From contig NZ_JAKIKT010000002.1 in NCBI RefSeq assembly GCF_023349125.1, forward strand, positions 1 through 64,000: 64,000 nucleotides of DNA. The letters run 5' to 3'. The translations under genes were made by a program, and so were the position numbers. This document shows, in pieces, positions 47,407 through 56,621 of this stretch. The stretch's first letter is position 1. Each line of letters starts with the position of its first letter. The notes below the pieces were generated by a model. The model did not search any database and had not been told where the DNA came from. It saw nothing but the letters and a program-made list of their open reading frames with translations. Origin of the DNA: Shewanella corallii (lineage in GTDB: Bacteria > Pseudomonadota > Gammaproteobacteria > Enterobacterales > Shewanellaceae).

Positions 47407-47766
47407 TTACTTCTTCATCATCGCCTTGAGATCGGCAAAGGGATTGTAGGTGGCAGCCTGCTGTTTGGTCTCTGTGGTATCGCCATACTGCACCAGTTCT
47501 TCATAACGTGAGTGCTCATTGTCATGGCAATAAAGACACAGCAATTCCCAGTTGGAACCGTCTGAAGGATTGTTGTCATGATTGTGGTCCCTGTGGTGCA
47601 CAGTCAGCTCACTCAGATTCTTGTGGGTGAACTCACGGGTGCAACGGCCACAAATCCATGGATACAGCTTGAGGGCCTGCTCACGATACCCCTTCTCACG
47701 CTGTGCCTTGTACTCTCTTTGCTGGGCCAACACACGATCCAGTTTACTTTGTCCTGCCTGAGTCAT
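47407..47766 (-). CDS. yajD: YajD-family HNH nuclease
   Basis: 119 aa. The zinc-finger pair CGRC and CLYC brackets an HNH core, ELTVHHRDHNHDNNP, with GSNWELLCLYCHDNEH. The C-terminus ATYNPFADLKAMMKK matches E. coli YajD nearly exactly. Presumed DNA endonuclease with unknown biological role. Single gene, divergent from the DUF294-type gene, with an inverted repeat in the shared upstream region (47887-47933). Confidence 0.93.
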   Translation of the reverse strand: MTQAGQSKLDRVLAQQREYKAQREKGYREQALKLYPWICGRCTREFTHKNLSELTVHHRDHNHDNNPSDGSNWELLCLYCHDNEHSRYEELVQYGDTTETKQQAATYNPFADLKAMMKK

Positions 47767-47886
47767 TTTGCTCTCATCTTACCTGGCCGAAAGTCATCAC
47801 TTTCAGTCGCAAATTATCATCTATTACCTGTACACACCTTCTAACACTGCGCTGCGTTAACGTCCAGTACAGCGTGTTGTCTCACC

Positions 47887-47933
47887 AGGTCAGAAGCGGA
47901 TCCAGTTCACACATTAACGTCAAGTTCTGACCT
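47887..47933. repeat. Inverted-repeat element carrying the GGATCCAGTTCACA core
   Basis: AGGTCAGAA (47887-47895) and TTCTGACCT (47925-47933) are perfect 9-bp arms. Inside lies CGGATCCAGTTCACA (47897-47911), identical to 9430-9444 upstream of mtrC. It could be a REP- or MITE-like remnant. No transposase nearby. Confidence 0.55.
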
Positions 47934-48021
47934 ATCCCTCAACTGTAGAGGTGGAAATCATTGCATCATTCAGGGCAGAGTGATAGCTATCACATCCAGA
48001 AAAAAACGACCGGAATCGTAG

Positions 48022-49911
48022 ATGGAAGCCGAACAACTGGAAGTACTGAATTTTATTTCCCAATATGCCCCCTTTGATGAGCTGCCGGAAGAGAAGCTCA
48101 AAGAGATCGCCCTCAATACTGAAGTCGCCTATTACAGGGCTGACAGCATGATTCTGAACAACGGCGATATCATCAAAGATCTCTATATGATCCGCAGCGG
48201 CGTGGTGGAAGTTTATCTGCGTAAGGGTGACAAGGGTGAACTTTACAATCGACTGGATACAGGCGCGGTATTTGGCCAGAAAGGCCTGTTGATGAACAAC
48301 AAGGTGCGCATGCCTGCCAAAGCGATAGAAGATACTCTGGTCTACTGTATTCCTGATCCTCTGTTTAAAACCCTGTGTGATGAATTTGACCATTTTGCCG
48401 ACTTTATGGAGTGGCAGGATGGCACCCAGCTGCGCAATGCTATCTCCACCCGCGCCGAAGGCAACGACCTGACCACGGTGAAAGCCCGTAAACTGCTGAC
48501 TCGCGAACCTGTATCCCTGCCCCCGGATGCCAGTATTCAAACCGCCGCCAACCTGATGGCTGAAGAGAACGTCACTTCGGTTATCGTGGTTCGTAACCCT
48601 GAAGATATTGAAGATGAAGATACAGATATCTTGCTGGGGATCCTTACCGATCGTGACCTCTGCATCCGGGTATTGGCCAATGGTATCGATACCCAAACCC
48701 CTGTGTCTGAGGTAATGAGCGCCGATGTTGTGTCCCTGGACTACAACGCCTACGTATTTGAAGCCATGATGATGATGCTCAGATACAACCTGCACCACCT
48801 GCCCATTCTCAAGGATAAGAAACCGGTGGGCGTAATAGGTATGACAGATATCGTCCGCTACGAGTCGCAAAACAGCCTGCTGCTGGTTAACTCCATTTAT
48901 ACCTGTCACACCAAAGAGGAACTGGCGTCTCTGTCCCACCAGGTCAAAGACTGCTTTGTTCGCATGGTGGATGAAGATGCCAACGCTCATATGGTGGGTA
49001 CTGCCATGTCGGTTATTGGCCGTAGCTTCAAGCAACGACTGGCGGAGTTGGCCGAAGAGGAGTTGGGCGCTGCGCCTGTGCCCTACTGTCTGGTAGCCAT
49101 GGGTTCCATGGCCCGGGATGAACAACTGATCGTCACAGATCAGGATAACGCCCTTATTCTGGATGACAGTTACGATGAGGCCCTGCACGGCGACTACTTT
49201 AAGCGCTTTGCCGATTTTGTCTGTGATGGCCTCAATGCCTGTGGCTACGCCTATTGCAGCGGTGACATCATGTGCTCCAACCCCAAGTGGCGTATGACGC
49301 GGGCCCAGTGGGAAGCCTGTTTTGCTCAGTGGATAGATGCCCCCAATCCCGAAACCCTGCTTAACTCCTCCATCTTCTTCGATATCGATGGTGTATATGG
49401 CCGCCTCAAGTGGGCCGAGCAACTGAGGGGGTTTGTGGTACGCCGTGCCCGCCGCAATAATCGCTTCCTGGCATGCATGGCCCACAACGCCATTAACCGC
49501 ACGCCGCCACTGGGATTCTTTAAAGACTTTGTGATGGAAAAAGATGGCCGTCACAGAAACTCTATTAACCTCAAACGTCGAGGCACTGCACCACTGGCAG
49601 ATCTGGTACGGGTACATGCGCTGGCAGTAGGGTCGACCGCCCGCAACTCCTTTGAGCGCCTGGACGATATTATCGCCGCCGGTATCCTGCCAAAAGGGCG
49701 GGCTCAGGATTTGCGGGACGCCATGGAGCTTATCTATACCGTACGGATCCGACATCAGGCACTGGATATCGAGCAGGGTGAAGAGCCTGACAACAGCGTT
49801 GAACCTGAGAACATGTCTGACTTTGAACGCCGCAACCTGAAAGCCGCTTTCCAGATCCTCAGCAATGCCCAAAGCTTTATTAAGTTCCGCTATCAAAGGA
49901 GTCATTCATGA
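48022..49911 (+). CDS. cNMP-binding/CBS/DUF294 nucleotidyltransferase-like signalling protein
   Basis: 629 aa. Order: cyclic-nucleotide-binding domain (about residues 15-135), two CBS domains (about 155-290), a DUF294 GlnD-like nucleotidyltransferase domain (about 320-450, with the characteristic GSMARDEQLIVTDQDNALI: GS...D-x-D catalytic pattern), and a DUF294 C-terminal helical domain. Likely couples a nucleotide or energy signal to modification of an unknown target. Its end overlaps the exonuclease gene by 4 nt (49908-49911). In other Shewanella-type genomes this pair is remembered near acetate or transport genes; here a BCCT transporter follows. Confidence 0.88.
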   Translation: MEAEQLEVLNFISQYAPFDELPEEKLKEIALNTEVAYYRADSMILNNGDIIKDLYMIRSGVVEVYLRKGDKGELYNRLDTGAVFGQKGLLMNNKVRMPAKAIEDTLVYCIPDPLFKTLCDEFDHFADFMEWQDGTQLRNAISTRAEGNDLTTVKARKLLTREPVSLPPDASIQTAANLMAEENVTSVIVVRNPEDIEDEDTDILLGILTDRDLCIRVLANGIDTQTPVSEVMSADVVSLDYNAYVFEAMMMMLRYNLHHLPILKDKKPVGVIGMTDIVRYESQNSLLLVNSIYTCHTKEELASLSHQVKDCFVRMVDEDANAHMVGTAMSVIGRSFKQRLAELAEEELGAAPVPYCLVAMGSMARDEQLIVTDQDNALILDDSYDEALHGDYFKRFADFVCDGLNACGYAYCSGDIMCSNPKWRMTRAQWEACFAQWIDAPNPETLLNSSIFFDIDGVYGRLKWAEQLRGFVVRRARRNNRFLACMAHNAINRTPPLGFFKDFVMEKDGRHRNSINLKRRGTAPLADLVRVHALAVGSTARNSFERLDDIIAAGILPKGRAQDLRDAMELIYTVRIRHQALDIEQGEEPDNSVEPENMSDFERRNLKAAFQILSNAQSFIKFRYQRSHS

Positions 49912-50657
49912 TCTCCCTGCTACGGGCTGAACCTCGCAGTGATAGCCTACTGGATACCAGCAGCACGCCAGACTGGCCTGCCCTGTTTGCAGAGCTGAAG
50001 CAGACTGCAAAGGACAGCAGACTGCAGCGCTTTTATCAGACACCGCCAGCAGCCGGCAATACACCTGTCAGCCAGATAGAATTTGTGGCGCTGGATTTCG
50101 AAACCACAGGATTAAATCCTGAGAAAGATGAAATTATCAGCATAGGTCTGGTACCCTTTAGCCAGCAAAGGATCCACTGCCGGGGCTCAGCCCACTGGAT
50201 AGTGAACCCAAAACGTCCCCTGAATGAAGAGTCAGTGGTCATTCACGGGATCACCCATTCTGATGTTGAAGAGGCACCGGATCTTCTGGTTATTCTGGAT
50301 CAGGTGTTGGCAGCGCTCGCCGGCAAAATCGTTGTTGTTCATTACAAACAGATAGAACGCCAGTTTATGGATAAGGCGCTGCAAAGCCGGCTGGGTGAGG
50401 GCATCCTGTTTCCTGTAGTGGATACGCTGGATATCGAGGCCGCAGTGCAACGCAGGGCATGTCAGGGATGGCTTAATCGGCTCAAGGGCAAGAAGCCCGG
50501 TTCCGTCAGACTGGGGCGGGCAAGGGAAAGATACGGTTTACCCGCTTATCAACCCCATCATGCCCTCACAGACGCACTGGCAACCGCAGAATTACTGCAG
50601 GCGCAATTGGCCTGGCATTACTCGCCGGATACGCCTATCAGCGAAATCTGGCAATAA
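49908..50657 (+). CDS. DnaQ-like 3'-5' exonuclease
   Basis: 249 aa. DEDDh exonuclease motifs: ExoI FVALDFETTGLNPEKDEIISIG (Asp and Glu at about residues 63 and 65), ExoII VVVHYKQIERQFM (about 146-158; the usual Asn before motif Asp is altered), and ExoIII YQPHHALTDALATAELL (His and Asp). Resembles the proofreading epsilon fold but is a stand-alone form, coupled by overlap to the DUF294 protein. The altered ExoII raises some doubt about catalytic strength. Target unknown. Confidence 0.87.
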   Translation: MISLLRAEPRSDSLLDTSSTPDWPALFAELKQTAKDSRLQRFYQTPPAAGNTPVSQIEFVALDFETTGLNPEKDEIISIGLVPFSQQRIHCRGSAHWIVNPKRPLNEESVVIHGITHSDVEEAPDLLVILDQVLAALAGKIVVVHYKQIERQFMDKALQSRLGEGILFPVVDTLDIEAAVQRRACQGWLNRLKGKKPGSVRLGRARERYGLPAYQPHHALTDALATAELLQAQLAWHYSPDTPISEIWQ

Positions 50658-50758
50658 TTTGCACAGTGTAAACAGCAGGTTGTCCAAAGCCTGCTCATAT
50701 GTACCAGGAAACCATAATTTTGTAATGGGTATTGCTTTACTTTGATGTTAACAGGGAT

Positions 50759-50779
50759 ATGATTGGTCGCCCCAATCAT
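50759..50779. promoter_or_regulatory. Inverted repeat in the BCCT leader
   Basis: ATGATTGG (50759-50766) and CCAATCAT (50772-50779), perfect 8-bp arms around TCGCC. The same GATTGG and CCAAT words recur in the terminator hairpin at 50856-50874, so alternative pairing is possible. Confidence 0.4.
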
Positions 50780-50855
50780 GAGAGAAACCTCCAACGTTTC
50801 CGTTCCGCACTGATAACAATCAAGCAGAATAGCCTGTGAAACTGCGACACAGTTC

Positions 50856-50883
50856 CCAATGATTTCAGGATTGGCTTTTTTTT
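50856..50883 (+). terminator. Possible attenuator upstream of the BCCT gene
   Basis: CCAAT (50856-50860) and ATTGG (50870-50874) followed by C and eight T residues, 25 bp before the start codon. The stem is short, but the T-run is strong. May be an attenuator or the end of the upstream operon. Confidence 0.4.
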
Positions 50884-50907
50884 GATCACGTCTTTGAGGA
50901 GTTAAAC

Positions 50908-52551
50908 GTGAGCGACAATAACAATGGCGGTATTCAACGCCCTGACGGCAAGGTCAAGGCAATTGATACTGATTACCAAATCGGGCAGGACAATATTGCC
51001 CTGAAAGTCGGTCCCCTTGGACTCGACATTCACAACCGGGTTTTTGCCATCTCCGGCTTGTCGGTTGTGCTTTTCGTGGTGCTTACCCTGGCATTTCGTG
51101 AAAGTGTGGAACCTTTCTTCTCCGGTCTCCGTGGTTGGCTGGTGTCCAATATGGACTGGTTCTTTATGTCTGCCGGCAACATCTTCGTGGTGGTTTGTCT
51201 GGTATTGATTGTTACCCCGCTGGGCCGTGTGCGTATTGGGGGGACTGAAGCGACTCCGGATTACAGCTACGCAGGTTGGCTGGCGATGCTGTTTGCTGCC
51301 GGCATGGGTATTGGCCTGGTGTTCTTCGGTGTATCCGAGCCTATGTCCCACTTCAGTGCAGCTCTGGGCGGCGTGACCATGGAAAGTGGGGTACGTACCG
51401 ACTGGGCGCCGCTGGATGGCGCAGTAGGTGACAACGCCACTGCTCAGGCTCTGGGTATGGCTGCCACCATTTATCACTGGGCACTGCATCCCTGGTCCAT
51501 CTACGCCCTGCTGGCACTGGGTCTGGCAATCTTCTCCTTTAACAAGGGCCTGCCACTGACCATGCGCTCTATCTTCTACCCGCTGTTTGGTGAGCGTGTA
51601 TGGGGTTGGACAGGTCATATCATTGATATTCTGGCGGTTGTCGCGACTGTGTTTGGTCTGGCTACCTCTCTGGGTTACGGTGCCTCTCAAGCGGCCACTG
51701 GTCTGAACTTCCTGTTCGGTATCCCAGTGACAGAAACGACTCAGGTCGTGCTGATCGTTATCATCACCTCGCTGGCGCTGGTCTCTGTGATTGCCGGTCT
51801 GGACAGTGGTGTAAAGCGCCTGTCTGAAATTAACATGGGGCTGGCAGCCTTGCTGCTGCTGTTCGTGATTGTTGTGGGTCCAACCGCAGCGATTCTGACC
51901 GGCTTCTTCCACAATATCGTGTCATACCTTGAATATCTGCCTTCTCTGTCTATGCCATTTGGCCGTGAAGACTTGAACTACTCTCAGGGTTGGACAGCCT
52001 TCTACTGGGCTTGGTGGATCTCCTGGTCACCATTTGTGGGTATGTTTATTGCCCGTGTATCCCGTGGCCGCAGCGTGCGCGAATTCATTACCTGTGTAAT
52101 CCTGATCCCGTCCACAGTGTGTGTATTGTGGATGACAGCATTCGGCGGTACAGCTATCAGCCAATATGTGAATGATGGTTACAAAGCGGTGTTTGACGCA
52201 GATCTGCCGCTTAAACTGTTCGCTATGCTGGATGTAATGCCACTGGCTGAAATCACCTCTTTCGTGGGTATTATTCTGATCGTGGTGTTCTTCATCACCT
52301 CAGCTGACTCAGGCTCTCTGGTAATTGATACCATTGCTGCCGGCGGCAAGGTGGACGCGCCTATGCCTCAGCGTATCTTCTGGTGCAGCTTTGCAGGCCT
52401 GGTGGCTATCGCCCTGATGCTGGGTGGTGGTTTGGCTGCAGCTCAGGCGATGGCGGTAACCACAGGCCTGCCGTTTACCCTGGTTCTGCTGGTCGCAACC
52501 CTGTCCCTGTTGAAGGGACTGATAAGCGAGCCAAGGCCAGCGAAAAAGTAA
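50908..52551 (+). CDS. BCCT-family betaine/choline/carnitine transporter
   Basis: 547 aa, 12 hydrophobic segments. Signature GMGIGLVFFGVSEPM (about residues 131-145) with the glycine stretch of substrate binding, and the aromatic WAWWISWSPFVGMF (about 368-381) for the quaternary ammonium cage. The GMGIG form suggests Na+ coupling as in BetP. Compatible solute uptake for osmotic protection is likely. The start is a GTG with GAGGAG upstream. The short C-terminal tail lacks a long regulatory extension. Confidence 0.92.
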   Translation: MSDNNNGGIQRPDGKVKAIDTDYQIGQDNIALKVGPLGLDIHNRVFAISGLSVVLFVVLTLAFRESVEPFFSGLRGWLVSNMDWFFMSAGNIFVVVCLVLIVTPLGRVRIGGTEATPDYSYAGWLAMLFAAGMGIGLVFFGVSEPMSHFSAALGGVTMESGVRTDWAPLDGAVGDNATAQALGMAATIYHWALHPWSIYALLALGLAIFSFNKGLPLTMRSIFYPLFGERVWGWTGHIIDILAVVATVFGLATSLGYGASQAATGLNFLFGIPVTETTQVVLIVIITSLALVSVIAGLDSGVKRLSEINMGLAALLLLFVIVVGPTAAILTGFFHNIVSYLEYLPSLSMPFGREDLNYSQGWTAFYWAWWISWSPFVGMFIARVSRGRSVREFITCVILIPSTVCVLWMTAFGGTAISQYVNDGYKAVFDADLPLKLFAMLDVMPLAEITSFVGIILIVVFFITSADSGSLVIDTIAAGGKVDAPMPQRIFWCSFAGLVAIALMLGGGLAAAQAMAVTTGLPFTLVLLVATLSLLKGLISEPRPAKK

Positions 52552-52610
52552 TCTATTACTCACCCTGGGCAGATGAATGTCAGCGCCCAACAAGTAGATA
52601 GAGAAATACA

Positions 52611-52635
52611 AAAAGGGGCCGGTTGGCCCCTTTTT
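52611..52635 (+). terminator. Intrinsic terminator of the BCCT gene
   Basis: AAAAGGGGCC (52611-52620) and GGCCCC-TTTTT around GGTT. It also faces the minus-strand TonB-domain gene. Confidence 0.85.
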
Positions 52636-52654
52636 GTGAGCTAAAGAGACTGAT

Positions 52655-53131
52655 TCAGATTTTAATTAAGGTTCCCACAGCAGAGACCATATCCTCTCCC
52701 CGGCACTGAGTGTTGGCCAGCAACCTGGCTTCAGAGCATTCTCCCTTAACCTCTTCCACGCAAAACTCAAACCGGGTTTGAGTTTTAATCGGTTGCTCCA
52801 GGTTTCCGGCAGGCACCTGCTGCCACTGCCAATCAGCAATACTCTGACGGGCAGATTTGGCAAACTTACTGCGGGAGGCATCAACCACTTCGATCTCAGT
52901 GATCTGATAATCAGGCGTCACTACGTACTCCAGCGTGGCGCAGCCACTGCGTCTGGCCTTGGCTTCGGCGATGGGATATCTGGGTTCCTTTCGCACCAAT
53001 TGCTTCCATTTAGCTTTGGTCATCTCGCCTTCAGTCAAAGCAAGTCCTGCATATTCAGAATGACTGGCCGAGCCTGTACTCTGACAAGCCGTCAGTGTCA
53101 GCAAGGCTAACGTAGACATGATGAACTTCAT
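52655..53131 (-). CDS. Lipoprotein with TonB C-terminal-like domain
   Basis: 158 aa. The signal peptide ends in a lipobox (LTLTAC, Cys about 16). Residues about 45-125 form a TonB_C-type fold: EPRYPIAEAKARRSGCATLEYVVTPDYQITEIEVVDAS, with the YP and G-x-A/V-x-L/V-E-Y pattern. The Cys pairs in the C-terminus (CVEE, GECSE, NTQCRGE) could form disulfides. ATG 53131 has GGAGG upstream. Periplasmic lipoprotein; partner unknown. No proline-rich linker or N-terminal anchor typical of true TonB. Confidence 0.8.
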   Translation of the reverse strand: MKFIMSTLALLTLTACQSTGSASHSEYAGLALTEGEMTKAKWKQLVRKEPRYPIAEAKARRSGCATLEYVVTPDYQITEIEVVDASRSKFAKSARQSIADWQWQQVPAGNLEQPIKTQTRFEFCVEEVKGECSEARLLANTQCRGEDMVSAVGTLIKI

Positions 53132-53245
53132 ACCACCTCCATGTTGAAGAAAGTCGTAACTAAAACAGAAAACTATCCTATCTCCTGCCAGTGCAACAAA
53201 CAATCACCGGTTCGGGCGATAACCCGGGCTATTGCCAGGCCAATT

Positions 53246-53271
53246 AAAAAGGAGCCAAATGGCTCCTTTTT
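53246..53271. terminator. Terminator of the pst-phoU operon
   Basis: AAAAAGGAGCC (53246-53256) and GGCTCCTTTTT (53261-53271) around AAAT. It lies 15 bp after phoU. Confidence 0.85.
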
Positions 53272-53286
53272 AGGCGTCGAAACAAA

Positions 53287-53997
53287 TCAGTCCCGAATAT
53301 CTTTTTCCATATCCTCATAGGAGGTATGGCGCACGTCTTTACCCTTCACATAGTAAATCACGTACTCACAGATATTCTTACAGCGGTCACCAACACGCTC
53401 AACTGCCCGGGCAGCCCAGAGTACATCCAGCACCTCAGGAATCGAGCGTGGGTCTTCCATCATATAAGTCATCAACTGACGAATAATGCCCTCATACTCT
53501 TTGTCCAGTACAGCGTCCTGTTTATGCAGCTCAAACGCTGCCTCGGCATCCATACGGGCCAGAGTGTCCAGGGTGTTGTGCAAGGTGCGGGTTGCATGGC
53601 GTCCCATATTCTCAATACTCACCAGGAGTGGACGCTGATTATTGGCCCGCTTCTCAACCGCAGCCTTGGCAATACGAACACAGGAGTCACCGATACGCTC
53701 AAGATCAGCAATGGTTTTAGTGATGGCGATAATCAGACGCAAATCACTGGCCGCTGGCTGCCGCTTGGCAATAATGCGAGTGCACTCTTCATCAATGGCG
53801 ACTTCCATACCATTAACCTTGTGGTCACCCTCAATCACTTTCTGAGCCAATTCAGCATCCAGGCTGCCCAAGGCATCCAGCGCCTGCTCCAGCTGACGTT
53901 CAACCAGACCGCCCATAGCCAGTACCCGGTTACGAATATCTTCCAGCTCAGCACTGAACTGCCCAGAGATGTGTTTGTTAAGATTCATATTTTCCAT
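53287..53997 (-). CDS. phoU: Phosphate signalling protein PhoU
   Basis: 236 aa, two three-helix PhoU repeats. The metal-binding signature lies at ERIGDSCVRIAK (about residues 99-110), and the equivalent ERVGDRCKNICEY appears in the second repeat (about 199-211). It links Pst transport to PhoR and represses the Pho response when phosphate is plentiful. Last gene of pstCAB-phoU, 74 bp after pstB, closed by a terminator. Confidence 0.96.
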   Translation of the reverse strand: MENMNLNKHISGQFSAELEDIRNRVLAMGGLVERQLEQALDALGSLDAELAQKVIEGDHKVNGMEVAIDEECTRIIAKRQPAASDLRLIIAITKTIADLERIGDSCVRIAKAAVEKRANNQRPLLVSIENMGRHATRTLHNTLDTLARMDAEAAFELHKQDAVLDKEYEGIIRQLMTYMMEDPRSIPEVLDVLWAARAVERVGDRCKNICEYVIYYVKGKDVRHTSYEDMEKDIRD

Positions 53998-54071
53998 TGA
54001 CGCTTAAACCTTTTGCTTAATCTACTCCAGATTATTGAAAGCGGCCAGACATCAGCCCACCCATCGGCAAA

Positions 54072-54890
54072 TTAGCCGTAACGACCTGTGATGTAGTCCT
54101 CAGTCCGTCGTTCCTTAGGCGTGGTAAATATGGTGTTGGTATCAGCATACTCCACCAGTTCCCCCATATACATAAAGGCAGTCTGATCCGAAACCCGGGC
54201 CGCCTGCTGCATGTTATGGGTCACAATCACCACTGTATATTTGGCTTTGAGCTCCGAGATCAGCTCTTCAATCGTCAGAGTTGAAATGGGATCCAGTGCC
54301 GATGTTGGCTCATCGAGCAGCAGCACTTCAGGCTCGATGGCAATGGCACGGGCAATCACCAGACGCTGCTGCTGACCACCGGAGAGACCGAATGCATTGT
54401 CATGGAGACGGTCTTTCACCTCGTCCCAGATTGCTGCACCGCGCAGTGAGCGCTCACAGGCTTCATCCAGTTTGCGGCGGTCGTTAATGCCCTGCAGACG
54501 CAGGCCATAGACTACGTTTTCATAAATGGATTTTGGGAAAGGATTGGGACGCTGGAATACCATACCGACGTTACGACGCAGGGCGGCGACATCAACGCTT
54601 TTGTCATAGATGTTTTGTCCCTGCAGCAGGATCTCACCGGTAATATGGCAGTGATCCACCAGGTCATTCATACGGTTAATGCAACGCAGCAACGTGGATT
54701 TACCGCAACCTGAAGGCCCGATAAATGCGGTCACCTGATTCTTTGGGATCAGCATGGAAACGTCAAACAGCGCCTGCTTATCGCCATATTTCAGATCCAG
54801 ATTGCGAATTTCCAATGCTGTCTCTGCCGGAGCCAGGTTACTCAGGTCCCTTGCGTCGGTGTTAATTGCTTGAGTATCTATTGAAATCAT
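54072..54890 (-). CDS. pstB: Phosphate ABC transporter ATP-binding protein PstB
   Basis: 272 aa. ABC ATPase with Walker [10 protein letters not shown] (about residues 57-65), the LSGGQQQR signature (about 167-174), Walker B VLLLDEP (about 187-193) and the H-loop VTHNM. The PstB-typical FQRPNPFP is near the Q-loop. Upstream in-frame starts exist at 54902 (ATG) and 54905 (GTG); ATG 54890 (MISIDT) is chosen because S. oneidensis PstB starts this way. 33 bp after pstA. Confidence 0.96.
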   Translation of the reverse strand: MISIDTQAINTDARDLSNLAPAETALEIRNLDLKYGDKQALFDVSMLIPKNQVTAFIGPSGCGKSTLLRCINRMNDLVDHCHITGEILLQGQNIYDKSVDVAALRRNVGMVFQRPNPFPKSIYENVVYGLRLQGINDRRKLDEACERSLRGAAIWDEVKDRLHDNAFGLSGGQQQRLVIARAIAIEPEVLLLDEPTSALDPISTLTIEELISELKAKYTVVIVTHNMQQAARVSDQTAFMYMGELVEYADTNTIFTTPKERRTEDYITGRYG

Positions 54891-54923
54891 TTGCTCTACC
54901 ATCACTTGAGAATACGGCTGTTA

Positions 54924-56576
54924 TTAGTGTTCCAGAGAGCGGAATTTTTCCCGCAAGTGGTTACGCACACTGATTGCTGTCAGATTCAGTGCAACAATCA
55001 CAGTCACCAGCAAGAATGAGGTGGCATAAACCAAGGGGCGTGCCGCTTCTACATTGGGGCTCTGGAAACCCACGTCGTAAATATGGAAACCCAGGTGCAT
55101 GAACTTGCGTTCAAGGTGTACAAAGGGAAAGTTCATATCAATCGGCAGTGTCGGTGCCAGTTTCACTACGCCCACCAACATCAAAGGGGCTACCTCACCG
55201 GCAGCACGGGCCACCGCCAGAATCAAACCTGTCATAATCGCCGGGCTGGCCATAGGGATAACAATACGCCACAGGGTTTCTGCCTTGGTGGCGCCCAGTG
55301 CCAAACTGCCCTGACGCACCGCACTTGGAATGCGGGACAAGCCCTCTTCGGTAGACACTATCACCACGGGCAGGGTCAAAATTGCCAGGGTTAAGGCTGA
55401 CCAGATAACACCGGGCGAACCAAAGGTAGGTGCCGGCAGCGCTTCAGGGTAAAACAGTTGGTCAAGGGAGCCGCCCAACATATAGACGAAGAAACCCAGA
55501 CCAAATACCCCATAAACGATAGAAGGCACACCGGCCAGGTTAATCACCGCAATGCGGATCATCTTGGTCACCGGGCCTTTCTTCGCATATTCGTGCAGAT
55601 AAATGGCGGCAATAACGCCGAATGGGGTCACAATCACCGCCATCAGCATCACCATAAATACAGTACCGAAAATGGCCGGGAATACGCCGCCTTCAGTGTT
55701 GGCTTCCCTTGGGTCATCTATGATGAAACCACCAACGCTCTTAAACCAGTGACCCACTTTGGTCATCAGTCCCATATCGTTTGGATAGGTCACATCCAGC
55801 ACCTGAGACAGGTTCAGGGTAACTTCCTGGCCACGCATATCACGAACAACCACGCCATCACGGCCAGCAGCCTCGCGCAATGCAAATAGCTCGGTCTCAA
55901 GCACTTTGTATTCATCGTTCAGCGCCTGTCTGGCAAGCTCCAACTCAGTTTTGCGGGTATCGGTCAGTTCGCCATCCAACTCGTAACCACGCTCTTTCAG
56001 ACGCAGACGTTCCAGCTCATAATTGATGGAGCCAATATCCTGCTTCTGCAACGTCATCGCGTCGTCATTGAGGTCAACGGCACGCTGAACATGCTCCTTC
56101 AGCATCACCCTGAGGTTGTCAGCGGGCAATCGCTTACCATCTTCAATCACAGCAACCGGATAGCCATAAAAGTTACCATTTTTGGTACGTTCAAATACGG
56201 CCAGATCTTTAGGCAAACTTTCACTGACAATGTCGGTACCCAGCACCCAGCGGAAGTCCAGGCCAACAAATTCCCGGTTACCTGTTTTGACCAGATAACG
56301 GGTAACGAACTCCCCGGGATAAGGGTTGAACTCGTAACCGGCTGACTCCAGACGCGCCGTGGGCACCTGCTCTCTATCATACAACTGGCCAATCAGAGTG
56401 GACTCGCTACCAGAGCTGTCACGCAGTTGCCACTCATAAACTTCAGCTGGCCAGAAGTAGCTCAGTCCACGCCAGGCGATCAGCAGCAACAAACCCAATA
56501 CCGCAATCAAACTCAGACTGACAGCGCCCCCTGTCATCCAAATCCAGGGAGAGCCAGACTTAAACCACTTATTCAT
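54924..56576 (-). CDS. pstA: Phosphate ABC transporter permease PstA, enlarged form
   Basis: 550 aa, nearly twice the 296 aa of E. coli PstA. An N-terminal membrane segment (about residues 13-37) is followed by about 230 residues of periplasmic sequence rich in charged helices (EHVQRAVDLNDD to ALNDEYKVLETEL). The conventional BPD permease part begins near 300, with the EAA loop seen in QGSLALGATKAETLWRIVIPMASPAIMTG. Such long PstA forms are known in marine gammaproteobacteria. 45 bp after pstC. Confidence 0.92.
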   Translation of the reverse strand: MNKWFKSGSPWIWMTGGAVSLSLIAVLGLLLLIAWRGLSYFWPAEVYEWQLRDSSGSESTLIGQLYDREQVPTARLESAGYEFNPYPGEFVTRYLVKTGNREFVGLDFRWVLGTDIVSESLPKDLAVFERTKNGNFYGYPVAVIEDGKRLPADNLRVMLKEHVQRAVDLNDDAMTLQKQDIGSINYELERLRLKERGYELDGELTDTRKTELELARQALNDEYKVLETELFALREAAGRDGVVVRDMRGQEVTLNLSQVLDVTYPNDMGLMTKVGHWFKSVGGFIIDDPREANTEGGVFPAIFGTVFMVMLMAVIVTPFGVIAAIYLHEYAKKGPVTKMIRIAVINLAGVPSIVYGVFGLGFFVYMLGGSLDQLFYPEALPAPTFGSPGVIWSALTLAILTLPVVIVSTEEGLSRIPSAVRQGSLALGATKAETLWRIVIPMASPAIMTGLILAVARAAGEVAPLMLVGVVKLAPTLPIDMNFPFVHLERKFMHLGFHIYDVGFQSPNVEAARPLVYATSFLLVTVIVALNLTAISVRNHLREKFRSLEH

Positions 56577-56621
56577 TGCCCATTTCCTTAACCTCGAAAT
56601 CGAGTTGTTATTCGTTGTTAC

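Noticed and set aside
47932..49905. A 657-codon open frame on the minus strand opposite the DUF294-type gene
   Set aside because: It is antisense to a protein with clear cNMP, CBS and DUF294 domains, shows low-complexity His/Gln/Gly-rich sequence typical of shadow frames, and has no recognisable domain.
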